A stretch of 5,217 bases of DNA, from contig JASEIZ010000144.1 in the NCBI GenBank assembly GCA_030017395.1, positions 486-5,702 on the forward strand, written 5' to 3'. The position numbers and the translations under genes are program-made. This document shows, one piece after another, positions 1 through 5,217 of this stretch. Source of the stretch: Desulfobacterales bacterium. Lineage in GTDB: Bacteria > Desulfobacterota > Desulfobacteria > Desulfobacterales > ETH-SRB1. The notes beneath the pieces were generated by a model. That model was not told the DNA's origin. It saw nothing but the letters and a program-made list of their open reading frames with translations, and ran no database searches. The first letter of the stretch is position 1; each line of letters opens with the position of its first letter.

Positions 1-408
1 CTTGTCGAAATTTGCGGAAATAAATTTTCCCGGATAATAACTAATTTTTTCAATCTTCCCTTCATGCGGAATGCGATTTACATGGACATTAAACACCGAC
101 ATAAAAATGCTTATCTTAAGGCAACGACCTTCAAAATATGGATTACTATCCTTTATACCCGCTTCAATAACCTTTCCATCCGCAGGCGAAATAACCGCGC
201 CGTTCATATTGGGGGTAACCCGATCCGGATCTCTAAAAAAATAGCAGATAAAAATGGTAACAGCAAGTCCTGTCAAAGACAAAACAGTAAATTCCAATAA
301 AGCAAACACAGCAGTTATAAATGCCGAAGCCAAAATAAAAAGATACCCGGCTTTTGCCACAGGAAACGCTGTTTGCCCAGGTGGATCGGAAAAGGAAAAA
401 TTGTTCAT
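1..408 (-). CDS. psd: Phosphatidylserine decarboxylase proenzyme, short (PSD-A-like) type; N-terminal 136 residues, cut by window edge
   Basis: The encoded family decarboxylates phosphatidylserine to phosphatidylethanolamine at the inner membrane, using a pyruvoyl group made by self-cleavage. The open frame runs off the left edge of the window, so only residues 1-136 are seen. Residues 13-20 (TAFPVAKA) precede a hydrophobic stretch at about 21-58, likely one or two membrane segments, ending in the family-typical FFRDPDR (57-63). Then come SPADGKV (74-80), ISIFMSVFNVHVNRIPHEG (99-117) and YYPGKF (124-129), all conserved blocks of this family. The self-cleavage serine motif near the C-terminus lies off-window, so completeness cannot be judged. 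The start is fixed by an in-frame TAA immediately upstream of the ATG. No clear Shine-Dalgarno sequence is visible. The gene lies 30 bp downstream of tsaB on the same strand, so it is probably cotranscribed. Identification is from recognised motifs; the short PSD-A class is inferred from the N-terminus. Confidence 0.93.
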   Translation of the reverse strand, partial: MNNFSFSDPPGQTAFPVAKAGYLFILASAFITAVFALLEFTVLSLTGLAVTIFICYFFRDPDRVTPNMNGAVISPADGKVIEAGIKDSNPYFEGRCLKISIFMSVFNVHVNRIPHEGKIEKISYYPGKFISANFDK

Positions 409-438
409 TTAATTATATTATCATATAAAACAACAATG

Positions 439-1131
439 TCAATGAGAGCTTTTGACGCTTAGCCCTACATATGATGATTTTCGTATATAGAAGGGCACGA
501 AACCGCTGATATCATCCGTGTCATTGTTTTCAAATCTATCCATGCTGATGTTCGCTATCGTCGATGCCCGAATAGTGCTTTGATGGGGCAAGGCAAAATG
601 TGCAAGACCTCCCAACTTGTCTCTGATAGCCTTTTGATAAACAAACGCGCCGTCGCCAACAAATATACACTCTTCATTGATATCACAAACAGCTTCACCT
701 GGAGGCATAACCTGCTCGTCGATTTCTTTTTTCAAAATACCGCCGTTAAATCTGTAATGTGAAAAATAAACCTCCCCCCTGCAGGCATCTAAAAGAGGAC
801 AAACGAGATATTGAGAAAAAAAACACTGCATGGCAAGCGCATCAAGGCTTGAAACACCTACCAAAGGTTTGTTGGTTGCCGCAGCCAGCCCCTTTATTGA
901 ACTTATTCCTATTCGAAGACCAGTAAAACTTCCAGGGCCTCTGGTTACAGCGAATCCGTCCAGTTCGGAAATAATAACACCCGATAATTTAACCGTGGTA
1001 TTTATCATCTCCATTAAGTGTTTTGAATGTGTTTGTTCAATGCCCAGAGTAACTTCAGCCAGCACGCATTCTTTATCAATTATCGCAACGCTGCAACTTT
1101 TTACGGCAGTATCAACAGCAAGTATTTTCAT
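439..1131 (-). CDS. tsaB: tRNA threonylcarbamoyladenosine (t6A37) biosynthesis protein TsaB
   Basis: TsaB (YeaZ) is the non-catalytic ASKHA-fold partner of TsaD. With TsaE it supports transfer of threonylcarbamoyl to A37 of ANN-decoding tRNAs in the cytoplasm. The 230-residue product is a normal length. It begins MKILAVDTA, the phosphate-loop-like first strand of the fold. The family signature VTRGPGSFTGLRIG is at 62-75, followed by GLAAATNKPLVGVSSLDALA (81-100). LLDACRGEVYFSHY (113-126) matches the usual DAR.GEVY block, and FVPFYIRKS (211-219) matches the terminal P.Y.R block. The ATG overlaps the lon stop codon in an ATGA with no obvious Shine-Dalgarno of its own, so translation is probably coupled to lon. 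psd follows 30 bp downstream. The C-terminal half after about residue 130 is poorly conserved, as usual for the family. TsaD and TsaE are not in the window. Confidence 0.95.
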   Translation of the reverse strand: MKILAVDTAVKSCSVAIIDKECVLAEVTLGIEQTHSKHLMEMINTTVKLSGVIISELDGFAVTRGPGSFTGLRIGISSIKGLAAATNKPLVGVSSLDALAMQCFFSQYLVCPLLDACRGEVYFSHYRFNGGILKKEIDEQVMPPGEAVCDINEECIFVGDGAFVYQKAIRDKLGGLAHFALPHQSTIRASTIANISMDRFENNDTDDISGFVPFYIRKSSYVGLSVKSSH

Positions 1132-3530
1132 TTATTTGCCGGTTGCTTTGATTTCTTTTGTTTTTCAATGGCTATATTAAGGACTTCATCCATGTTGCTT
1201 ACAGGGATGAATTTTATCTTACGCTTCACATTAGCCGGAATCTCGGCCAGATCCTTTTTGTTCTTCTCGGGCAATATAATAGTATGTATTCCGGCTCTTA
1301 AAGCTCCAAGAGATTTTTCTTTCAAACCACCTATGGGAAGAACTCTGCCTCTAAGGGTAATTTCACCGGTCATGGCAACATCTTTGCAAATAGGCTTATT
1401 GGTCATGGTAGAAATAAGGGCTGTAGCCATCGCAATCCCTGCAGACGGCCCATCTTTGGGTATAGCGCCGGCTGGAACATGGATATGTACATCATGATTT
1501 TCAAACAGGTTTTCTTTTATTTTATACAAACCAAGATTTGACCTAGCATAAGTAACGGCCGCGCGAGCAGATTCCTGCATTACATCTCCAAGCTGTCCGG
1601 TTACAATTAAATCACCCTTCCCCCTAATCAAAGAAGCTTCCACATACAGGACCTCACCGCCGGCCTGCGTCCAGGCAAGACCTGTGGATAAGCCAACCTG
1701 ACTGTTTTCCTGATCCATTTCAGGAAGATATTTTGGCACACCCATATATTTCTGCAAGTTGTTTTTTGTGATATTAAAAGACCCTTTTCGCCCTTCGGCA
1801 ATTTTGCGGGCCACTTTTCTGCATATGTTTCCTATCTCCCGTTCAAGGTTTCTTAAGCCTGCCTCTGATGTATATTCTCTAATTAATTGTTGCAACGCCC
1901 CTGTGCTGATATTCATGGTTTTGGGCTTTAAACCGTTTTCCTTTATCTGCCGCGGCAAAAGGTACTTTTGGGCAATGACCCTTTTTTCCTCTTCAGTATA
2001 CCCGGAAATTGAAATAATCTCCATCCTGTCCAGAAGAGCTGAAGGAATAGTATCCGTCAAGTTTGCTGTAAGTACAAATATAACCTTTGACAGATCAAAA
2101 GGCAGGTTAAGATAATGGTCGCTAAAACTAAAATTCTGTTCAGGGTCAAAAGCCTCTAAAAGAGCAGAGGATGGATCGCCTCGAAAATCAGCTCCGATCT
2201 TGTCGATTTCGTCCATCATAAAAACAGGATTCTTTGTGCCGCACTGTTTCAAACCTTGTAATATGCGTCCGGGCAAAGCTCCTATATATGTACGACGGTG
2301 ACCTCTTATTTCTGCTTCATCACGTATGCCGCCCAAAGAAATACGAACAAATTTTCGTTTCATGGCGTTGGCAATTGAACGCCCCATCGAGGTCTTTCCA
2401 ACGCCCGGGGGGCCTACAAAGCAAAGAATCGGGCCTTTGCTCTCAGGATTAAGCTTACGAACGCTTAAATATTCCAGCACCCGATCCTTTACCTTATCAA
2501 GGGCATAATGGTCCGCGTCAAGCAGATTTTTTGCGTTCTTTATATTGATTACATCTTTGGTCGTTATGCTCCATGGCATATCAATAAGCCAGTCAAGGTA
2601 AGTTCGTATTACCGAAGCTTCCGCAGAGTCAGGATGCATCTGCTCCAGCCGTTTTAGCTGCTTTTTTGCCTCTTTTTCCGCCTCTTTTGACATTTTTGCT
2701 TTTTTGATACTTTTATTATATGTGATTATTTCCTGTTTCCTGTCGTCCTGTTCGCCCAATTCCTTATGGATAGCTCTTACCTGCTCCCTTAAAAAATAAT
2801 CTCGCTGATTTTTAGAAATTTCTTCCCTAACATCAGACTGAATTTTAGCCTGAATGGATGAAAGCTCCACTTCACGGGAAAGCAGGTCGTTTATTTTGTT
2901 GAGGCGCTTTACAGGATCAATATACTCCAGCAAAGCCTGCGACTCCTTTATTTTCAGTTTTAAATTCGAGGCAACAAGATCTGAAAGCTTGCCTGGATCA
3001 TCTATGCTTTCCAGAATACTGCTCACATCTCCTGTTAATTCCCCGCGGAGCGCCAGGATTTTCTTGGAATAGCCCCGGACATTCCTCATCATAGCCTCGG
3101 TTTCAAGGTTTATTTTTTTTACAGGATTTTCAGGAATAATTTCAATTTTTACAAGATATAAATCCTTTGTTTTTACATATCTTACAATCCTGGCTTTGGC
3201 AACTCCCTGCACAAGGGCTTTAACACTGCCGTCAGGAAGTTTTAACATGCGAAGGATGCGGCTGACGGTTCCAACCCTGTAAATTTCACCGGGCTTTGGG
3301 TTCTCAACACTTGGATCCTTCTGGGTAACCAGCATTAAAAAACTGTCCTTTGTTAGGGCCTCTTCTACAGCACGCACCGATTTTTCACGCCCAACAAAAA
3401 GGGGAAGCAACATATCATTAAAAATCACTACATCACGAACAGGCATTAAAGGTAAAACAGCAGGTATGCTGGCAGACTTCACATCTCTGTCAATAATGCT
3501 GATAAGGTCATCTCTGTCAGATTCAGCCAT
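1128..3530 (-). CDS. lon: ATP-dependent protease Lon (endopeptidase La), LonA type
   Basis: Lon is a cytoplasmic homohexameric AAA+ serine protease that degrades misfolded proteins and specific regulators. The 800-residue product is full length (E. coli Lon is 784). The N-terminal substrate-binding domain spans about 25-220 (LPLMPVRDVVIFNDMLLPL at 26-44). A charged helical, coiled-coil-like linker follows at about 220-330. The AAA+ module has Walker A GPPGVGKT (373-380), Walker B VFMMDE (436-441), a sensor-1 asparagine in LTAN (N490) and a sensor-2 arginine in EAGLR (R560). The C-terminal S16 protease domain has PKDGPSAG with catalytic Ser696 and LPIGGLKEK with catalytic Lys739, 43 residues apart as in E. 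coli (S679/K722). No key residue is missing. The start is supported by AGGAGA five bases or fewer upstream. The gene overlaps tsaB by 4 bp at its 3' end. Its leader contains the inverted repeat at 3540-3699. Confidence 0.98.
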   Translation of the reverse strand: MAESDRDDLISIIDRDVKSASIPAVLPLMPVRDVVIFNDMLLPLFVGREKSVRAVEEALTKDSFLMLVTQKDPSVENPKPGEIYRVGTVSRILRMLKLPDGSVKALVQGVAKARIVRYVKTKDLYLVKIEIIPENPVKKINLETEAMMRNVRGYSKKILALRGELTGDVSSILESIDDPGKLSDLVASNLKLKIKESQALLEYIDPVKRLNKINDLLSREVELSSIQAKIQSDVREEISKNQRDYFLREQVRAIHKELGEQDDRKQEIITYNKSIKKAKMSKEAEKEAKKQLKRLEQMHPDSAEASVIRTYLDWLIDMPWSITTKDVINIKNAKNLLDADHYALDKVKDRVLEYLSVRKLNPESKGPILCFVGPPGVGKTSMGRSIANAMKRKFVRISLGGIRDEAEIRGHRRTYIGALPGRILQGLKQCGTKNPVFMMDEIDKIGADFRGDPSSALLEAFDPEQNFSFSDHYLNLPFDLSKVIFVLTANLTDTIPSALLDRMEIISISGYTEEEKRVIAQKYLLPRQIKENGLKPKTMNISTGALQQLIREYTSEAGLRNLEREIGNICRKVARKIAEGRKGSFNITKNNLQKYMGVPKYLPEMDQENSQVGLSTGLAWTQAGGEVLYVEASLIRGKGDLIVTGQLGDVMQESARAAVTYARSNLGLYKIKENLFENHDVHIHVPAGAIPKDGPSAGIAMATALISTMTNKPICKDVAMTGEITLRGRVLPIGGLKEKSLGALRAGIHTIILPEKNKKDLAEIPANVKRKIKFIPVSNMDEVLNIAIEKQKKSKQPANK

Positions 3531-3534
3531 AATT

Positions 3535-3540
3535 TCTCCT
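3535..3540 (-). promoter_or_regulatory. lon ribosome binding site
   Basis: On the minus strand AGGAGA ends four bases before the lon ATG, a strong Shine-Dalgarno match that decides the start at 3530. It directly abuts the AT-rich palindrome TATAATATTATA (3541-3552), the left end of the large inverted repeat. It therefore lies just outside the predicted leader hairpin. Confidence 0.85.
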
Positions 3541-3699
3541 TATAATATTATAGTAACCGTTCACAGGTTCACGGTTCATAGGTTCAGGGTTGTTTTTCTT
3601 GAAGCGCCGGGCTAACTGCTATGCACCAATATTTTCAAGTCGAAATTCTGAACCCCTGAACCTTGAACATCTGAACCCGTGAACGTTTACATATTATAA
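3540..3699. repeat. Imperfect inverted repeat of about 160 bp built of GTTCA/TGAAC units, in the lon leader
   Basis: The left arm (3540-3603) and right arm (3634-3699) are imperfect reverse complements around a 30-base centre (3604-3633). Matching blocks are TTATAATAT (3540-3548 with 3691-3699), GTAA-C/A-CGTTCAC (3553-3564 with 3679-3690, 11 of 12), A/G-GGTTCA (3565-3571 with 3672-3678), AGGTTCAGGG (3580-3589 with 3654-3663, perfect) and CTTGAA (3598-3603 with 3634-3639). Small indels separate the blocks. Each arm is internally repetitive: GTTCA starts at 3559, 3567, 3574 and 3582, and TGAAC starts at 3649, 3657, 3664, 3672 and 3680, a period of 7-8 bases. No open reading frame is evident. 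It could be a small non-autonomous palindromic element (REP- or MITE-like), or a regulatory leader structure. Copy number, which would separate these, cannot be seen here. Confidence 0.85.
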
Positions 3700-3720
3700 A
3701 ACATTATTTATCTTTGACAA
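3693..3720 (-). promoter_or_regulatory. Putative sigma70-type promoter of the lon-tsaB-psd run
   Basis: Reading leftward, a -35 TTGTCA (3720-3715, five of six consensus bases) is followed after 16 bp by a perfect -10 TATAAT (3698-3693). This predicts a transcript start near 3686 and a leader of about 155 nt that contains most of the inverted repeat. The -10 box lies in the outer end of the repeat's right arm. The rest of the gap offers no better leftward match. The call rests on consensus match and spacing only. Confidence 0.6.
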
Positions 3721-3728
3721 TATCAATC

Positions 3729-3758
3729 TTGATTTTTCAAATTAAACATACTTATAAT
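3729..3758 (+). promoter_or_regulatory. Putative promoter of the prepilin peptidase gene
   Basis: TTGATT (3729-3734) and a perfect TATAAT (3753-3758) are separated by 18 bp, predicting a start near 3765 and a leader of about 20 nt. An alternative is a perfect TTGACA (3714-3719) with a weak TCAAAT (3737-3742) at 17 bp. The TTGACA overlaps the -35 box of the leftward lon promoter on the other strand. The region is very AT-rich, so chance -10 matches are easy to find. Confidence 0.45.
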
Positions 3759-3774
3759 ATTTAAAATTTTGATT

Positions 3775-3780
3775 GAGGAA
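3775..3780 (+). promoter_or_regulatory. Ribosome binding site that decides the prepilin peptidase start
   Basis: GAGGAA lies four bases before the ATG at 3785 (GAGG plus six bases of spacing). An in-frame TTG at 3773 would add four residues (M/L-R-N-K), but it overlaps this Shine-Dalgarno and has no site of its own. The ATG is therefore the preferred start. Confidence 0.8.
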
Positions 3781-3784
3781 TAAA

Positions 3785-4561
3785 ATGTTCTCTTATCTGA
3801 TCCAAACAATAATTTTTATATTCGGCATGTGTATAGGAAGCTTTATAAATGTATGTATATACAGACTGCCGGCCTCAAAATCGATCATTGATCCTTTTCG
3901 TTCAATCTGTCCAAACTGCGGCAGCATAATACGATTCTACGATAATATTCCTGTTTTAAGCTATCTCCTGCTTAAAGGACGATGCCGACATTGTAACAAG
4001 TTAATATCTTACCGTTATCCGCTTGTGGAAATTATGAGCGGCACTTTTGCGCTCTGCACATTTCTCAAGTTTGGGCATACCCTTGAAGCGCTTGTTTACT
4101 TTGCTTTTATTACAGCTCTGCTCATAATAACTTTTATCGACATTAATCATAAGATCATACCGGATATAATAACTATTCCCGGCATACCCGCAGGCTTCCT
4201 GGCATCCTTTATCCTCCCGTCAATAACATATAAGGAATCTCTGTTGGGGCTGCTTGCAGGAGGAGGAAGTCTGCTGTTGGTTGGATGTGTCTATTATCTA
4301 ATTAAAAAAGCCGAAGGCATGGGAGGTGGAGACATAAAGCTCATGGCTATGATTGGAACAATTGTTGGCTGGAAAGGCATACTCTTTACAATCTTTTTTT
4401 CATCTCTTATAGGAACTCTTGTCGGAATCACAATCATGCTGCGCACAAAAAATGGAATGAAAGTCGCTCTGCCGTTCGGCCCGTTTCTATCTATAAGCGC
4501 TGTTGCCTATATCTTTTTTGGCCCTGATCTGATATCCTGGTATCTTAATTTGCTAACATAA
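3785..4561 (+). CDS. pilD: Type IV prepilin peptidase / N-methyltransferase (A24 family, PilD/GspO-like)
   Basis: This inner-membrane aspartic protease family cleaves the leader of type IV prepilins and type II secretion pseudopilins, and usually N-methylates the new N-terminus. From the ATG at 3785 the product is 258 residues. A first membrane segment (about 5-25) carries GSFINVCIYRLP (18-29). The cytoplasmic domain has a zinc-type tetracysteine set, CPNC (42-45) and CRHC (67-70), then ISYRYPLVEIMSG (74-86). The catalytic aspartates are D119 in FIDINHKIIPD (117-127) and D183 in GGGDIKL (180-186), the GxGD site. LPFGPFL (229-235) and hydrophobic segments up to the C-terminus complete the polytopic fold. 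The length is near the usual range, slightly short. The gene stands alone, divergent from lon and convergent on the methyltransferase gene, with no pilin or secretion genes in view. It therefore cannot be assigned to pili rather than type II secretion. Confidence 0.95.
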   Translation: MFSYLIQTIIFIFGMCIGSFINVCIYRLPASKSIIDPFRSICPNCGSIIRFYDNIPVLSYLLLKGRCRHCNKLISYRYPLVEIMSGTFALCTFLKFGHTLEALVYFAFITALLIITFIDINHKIIPDIITIPGIPAGFLASFILPSITYKESLLGLLAGGGSLLLVGCVYYLIKKAEGMGGGDIKLMAMIGTIVGWKGILFTIFFSSLIGTLVGITIMLRTKNGMKVALPFGPFLSISAVAYIFFGPDLISWYLNLLT

Positions 4562-4567
4562 CATCTA

Positions 4568-5217
4568 TCATGCTGAAAGCCAGGAATCTGAATACAAAAC
4601 CTCGCCCATTAAAACCCGCGTGGTTTTATAGTATTCCAGCTCAACCTGATCAAGAGATGCGGGATCGGGTTTTTCTCCATCCATAATGCCATGCACCAAT
4701 TTTACATGCTTGCTTCTTTCCCCTCTTGCAATCTTCAATAGTTCTGCATCAAAGCCGTTCACAATTGCCGAATAAATATCATGTTTCATAAGCATCATCA
4801 GATATGTGCGGTTCAAATAAGGACGAAGATTGTTTGGAACGCCATTAGAAACATTGGAAAGCCCGACTATCGATTTTGCTTCAGGCATAATTTCCTTAAG
4901 CATTCCCATAAATTCCAATGCAGCCAAGACCTGATTAACATCTCCACATATAGGCGTAACAATAGGATCGATTAAGATTTCTTGCGTGGGGATTCCCGCC
5001 TCATTTGCATGATACACAAAATCGACCGCCATTGCGGCCCTCTCGTTGGCATCTCGCGGCATCCCGTCTTTTCCCCACAAAAGACCTATTATACGGGCTT
5101 TATACCGGACAGCCATCAAGAGTCCTGTTTCCAGCCGTTCTGGCTGAAGTGAAACAGAGTTAATTAGCGGCTTTCCGCATTTAGCGGCTTTTAATCCCGC
5201 TTCCACGGCAATAGGAT
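4568..5217 (-). CDS. acsE: Methyltetrahydrofolate:corrinoid iron-sulfur protein methyltransferase (AcsE-like), N-terminus outside window
   Basis: AcsE (MeTr) transfers the methyl group of methyltetrahydrofolate to the cobalt of the corrinoid iron-sulfur protein in the cytoplasm, linking the methyl branch of the Wood-Ljungdahl pathway to CODH/acetyl-CoA synthase. The frame stays open to the right edge, giving 215 complete codons; roughly 80-90 N-terminal residues are missing. A GTG at 5206 is internal (PIAVEAGLKAA lines up with the AcsE interior), not the start. Pterin-binding TIM-barrel motifs are LINS (N19 from the first complete codon), LIDP (D83), GLSNVSNG (N121) and LNRTYLMMLM (134-143). 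These match the M. thermoacetica enzyme as recalled. Compared with that 262-residue enzyme, there is an extra charged stretch of about 25-30 residues at about 163-193, before VLMGEVLYSDSWL. Related methyltransferases of methylamine or betaine demethylation (MtgA-like) share this fold, so the exact partner is unproven. It ends 6 bp from the convergent peptidase gene. Confidence 0.8.
   Translation of the reverse strand, partial: PIAVEAGLKAAKCGKPLINSVSLQPERLETGLLMAVRYKARIIGLLWGKDGMPRDANERAAMAVDFVYHANEAGIPTQEILIDPIVTPICGDVNQVLAALEFMGMLKEIMPEAKSIVGLSNVSNGVPNNLRPYLNRTYLMMLMKHDIYSAIVNGFDAELLKIARGERSKHVKLVHGIMDGEKPDPASLDQVELEYYKTTRVLMGEVLYSDSWLSA

Noticed and set aside
1027..1497. Plus-strand open frame of 156 codons opposite tsaB and lon
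   Set aside because: It is antisense to two well-supported conserved genes, resembles no known protein and has no convincing ribosome binding site. The same applies to the other small frames opposite psd, tsaB, lon and the methyltransferase gene.
3541..3552. TATAATATTATA just upstream of the lon ribosome binding site as the lon -10 box
   Set aside because: No acceptable -35 lies 16-18 bp upstream (the hexamer there reads ACCGTG), and the leader would be too short for normal initiation. The promoter at 3720-3693 is far better.
3559..3586. GGTTCA units as T-arms of a degenerate tRNA
   Set aside because: No acceptor stem, anticodon arm or CCA end is found. The units are regularly iterated, which fits a repeat and not a tRNA.
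3604..3633. Centre of the repeat (GCTAAC...GCATAG) as an integron attC-like site
   Set aside because: It lacks proper paired R'/R'' core sites of the expected sequence, and no cassette or integrase is nearby.
3615..3639. Minus-strand CTTGAAAA (3639-3632) followed by GCATAG, as a sigma32-type heat-shock promoter for lon
   Set aside because: The -35 match is good, but the CAT of the would-be -10 sits only about 9 bases away and lacks the C-rich run. CTTGAA is also simply one of the paired blocks of the inverted repeat.
3722..3740. Short palindromes ATCAA-TC-TTGAT and TTGA-TTTT-TCAA as a regulator operator
   Set aside because: Arms of 4-5 bases in very AT-rich DNA are expected by chance, and no known operator consensus is matched.
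4534..4585. TCCTGG/CCAGGA across the convergent gene ends as a bidirectional terminator
   Set aside because: The stem is only 6 bp with a loop of about 40 bases and no T-tract. The two stops are 6 bp apart, leaving no room for a normal terminator, so I see none.

Overview
The window is ordinary, gene-dense bacterial chromosome with moderately AT-rich DNA. It carries five protein genes, two of them cut by the window edges, and one long non-coding gap. The gene set is Lon, TsaB, a short-type phosphatidylserine decarboxylase, a type IV prepilin peptidase and a methyltetrahydrofolate:corrinoid methyltransferase of the Wood-Ljungdahl (acetyl-CoA) pathway. Together these suggest a Gram-negative anaerobe of the Desulfobacterota (sulfate-reducer-like) type. 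That placement is inferred from gene content and recalled family resemblance, not from a search.

Layout: on the minus strand, reading right to left from 3530, lon (3530-1128), tsaB (1131-439) and psd (408 to beyond position 1) form a tight operon-like run. lon and tsaB overlap in an ATGA, and tsaB and psd are 30 bp apart. On the plus strand, a prepilin peptidase gene (3785-4561) diverges from lon. It converges, with only 6 bp between stop codons, on a minus-strand AcsE-like methyltransferase gene (4568 to beyond 5217) whose N-terminus lies outside the window.

The 254-bp gap between lon and the peptidase gene is the most structured non-coding part. It holds a good leftward sigma70-type promoter for lon (TTGTCA, 16 bp, TATAAT) and one or two rightward candidates for the peptidase gene. 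It also holds a roughly 160-bp imperfect inverted repeat whose arms are built of GTTCA/TGAAC units recurring every 7-8 bp. The lon -10 box lies in one end of this repeat, and the lon ribosome binding site abuts the other end. If the promoter call is right, the repeat is transcribed as a large hairpin in a lon leader of about 155 nt.

The genes belong to separate housekeeping tasks: proteolysis, tRNA t6A modification, phosphatidylethanolamine synthesis, pilin/pseudopilin maturation and C1 metabolism. I see no new multi-gene system. The repeat in the lon leader is the only element that standard annotation would leave unexplained.
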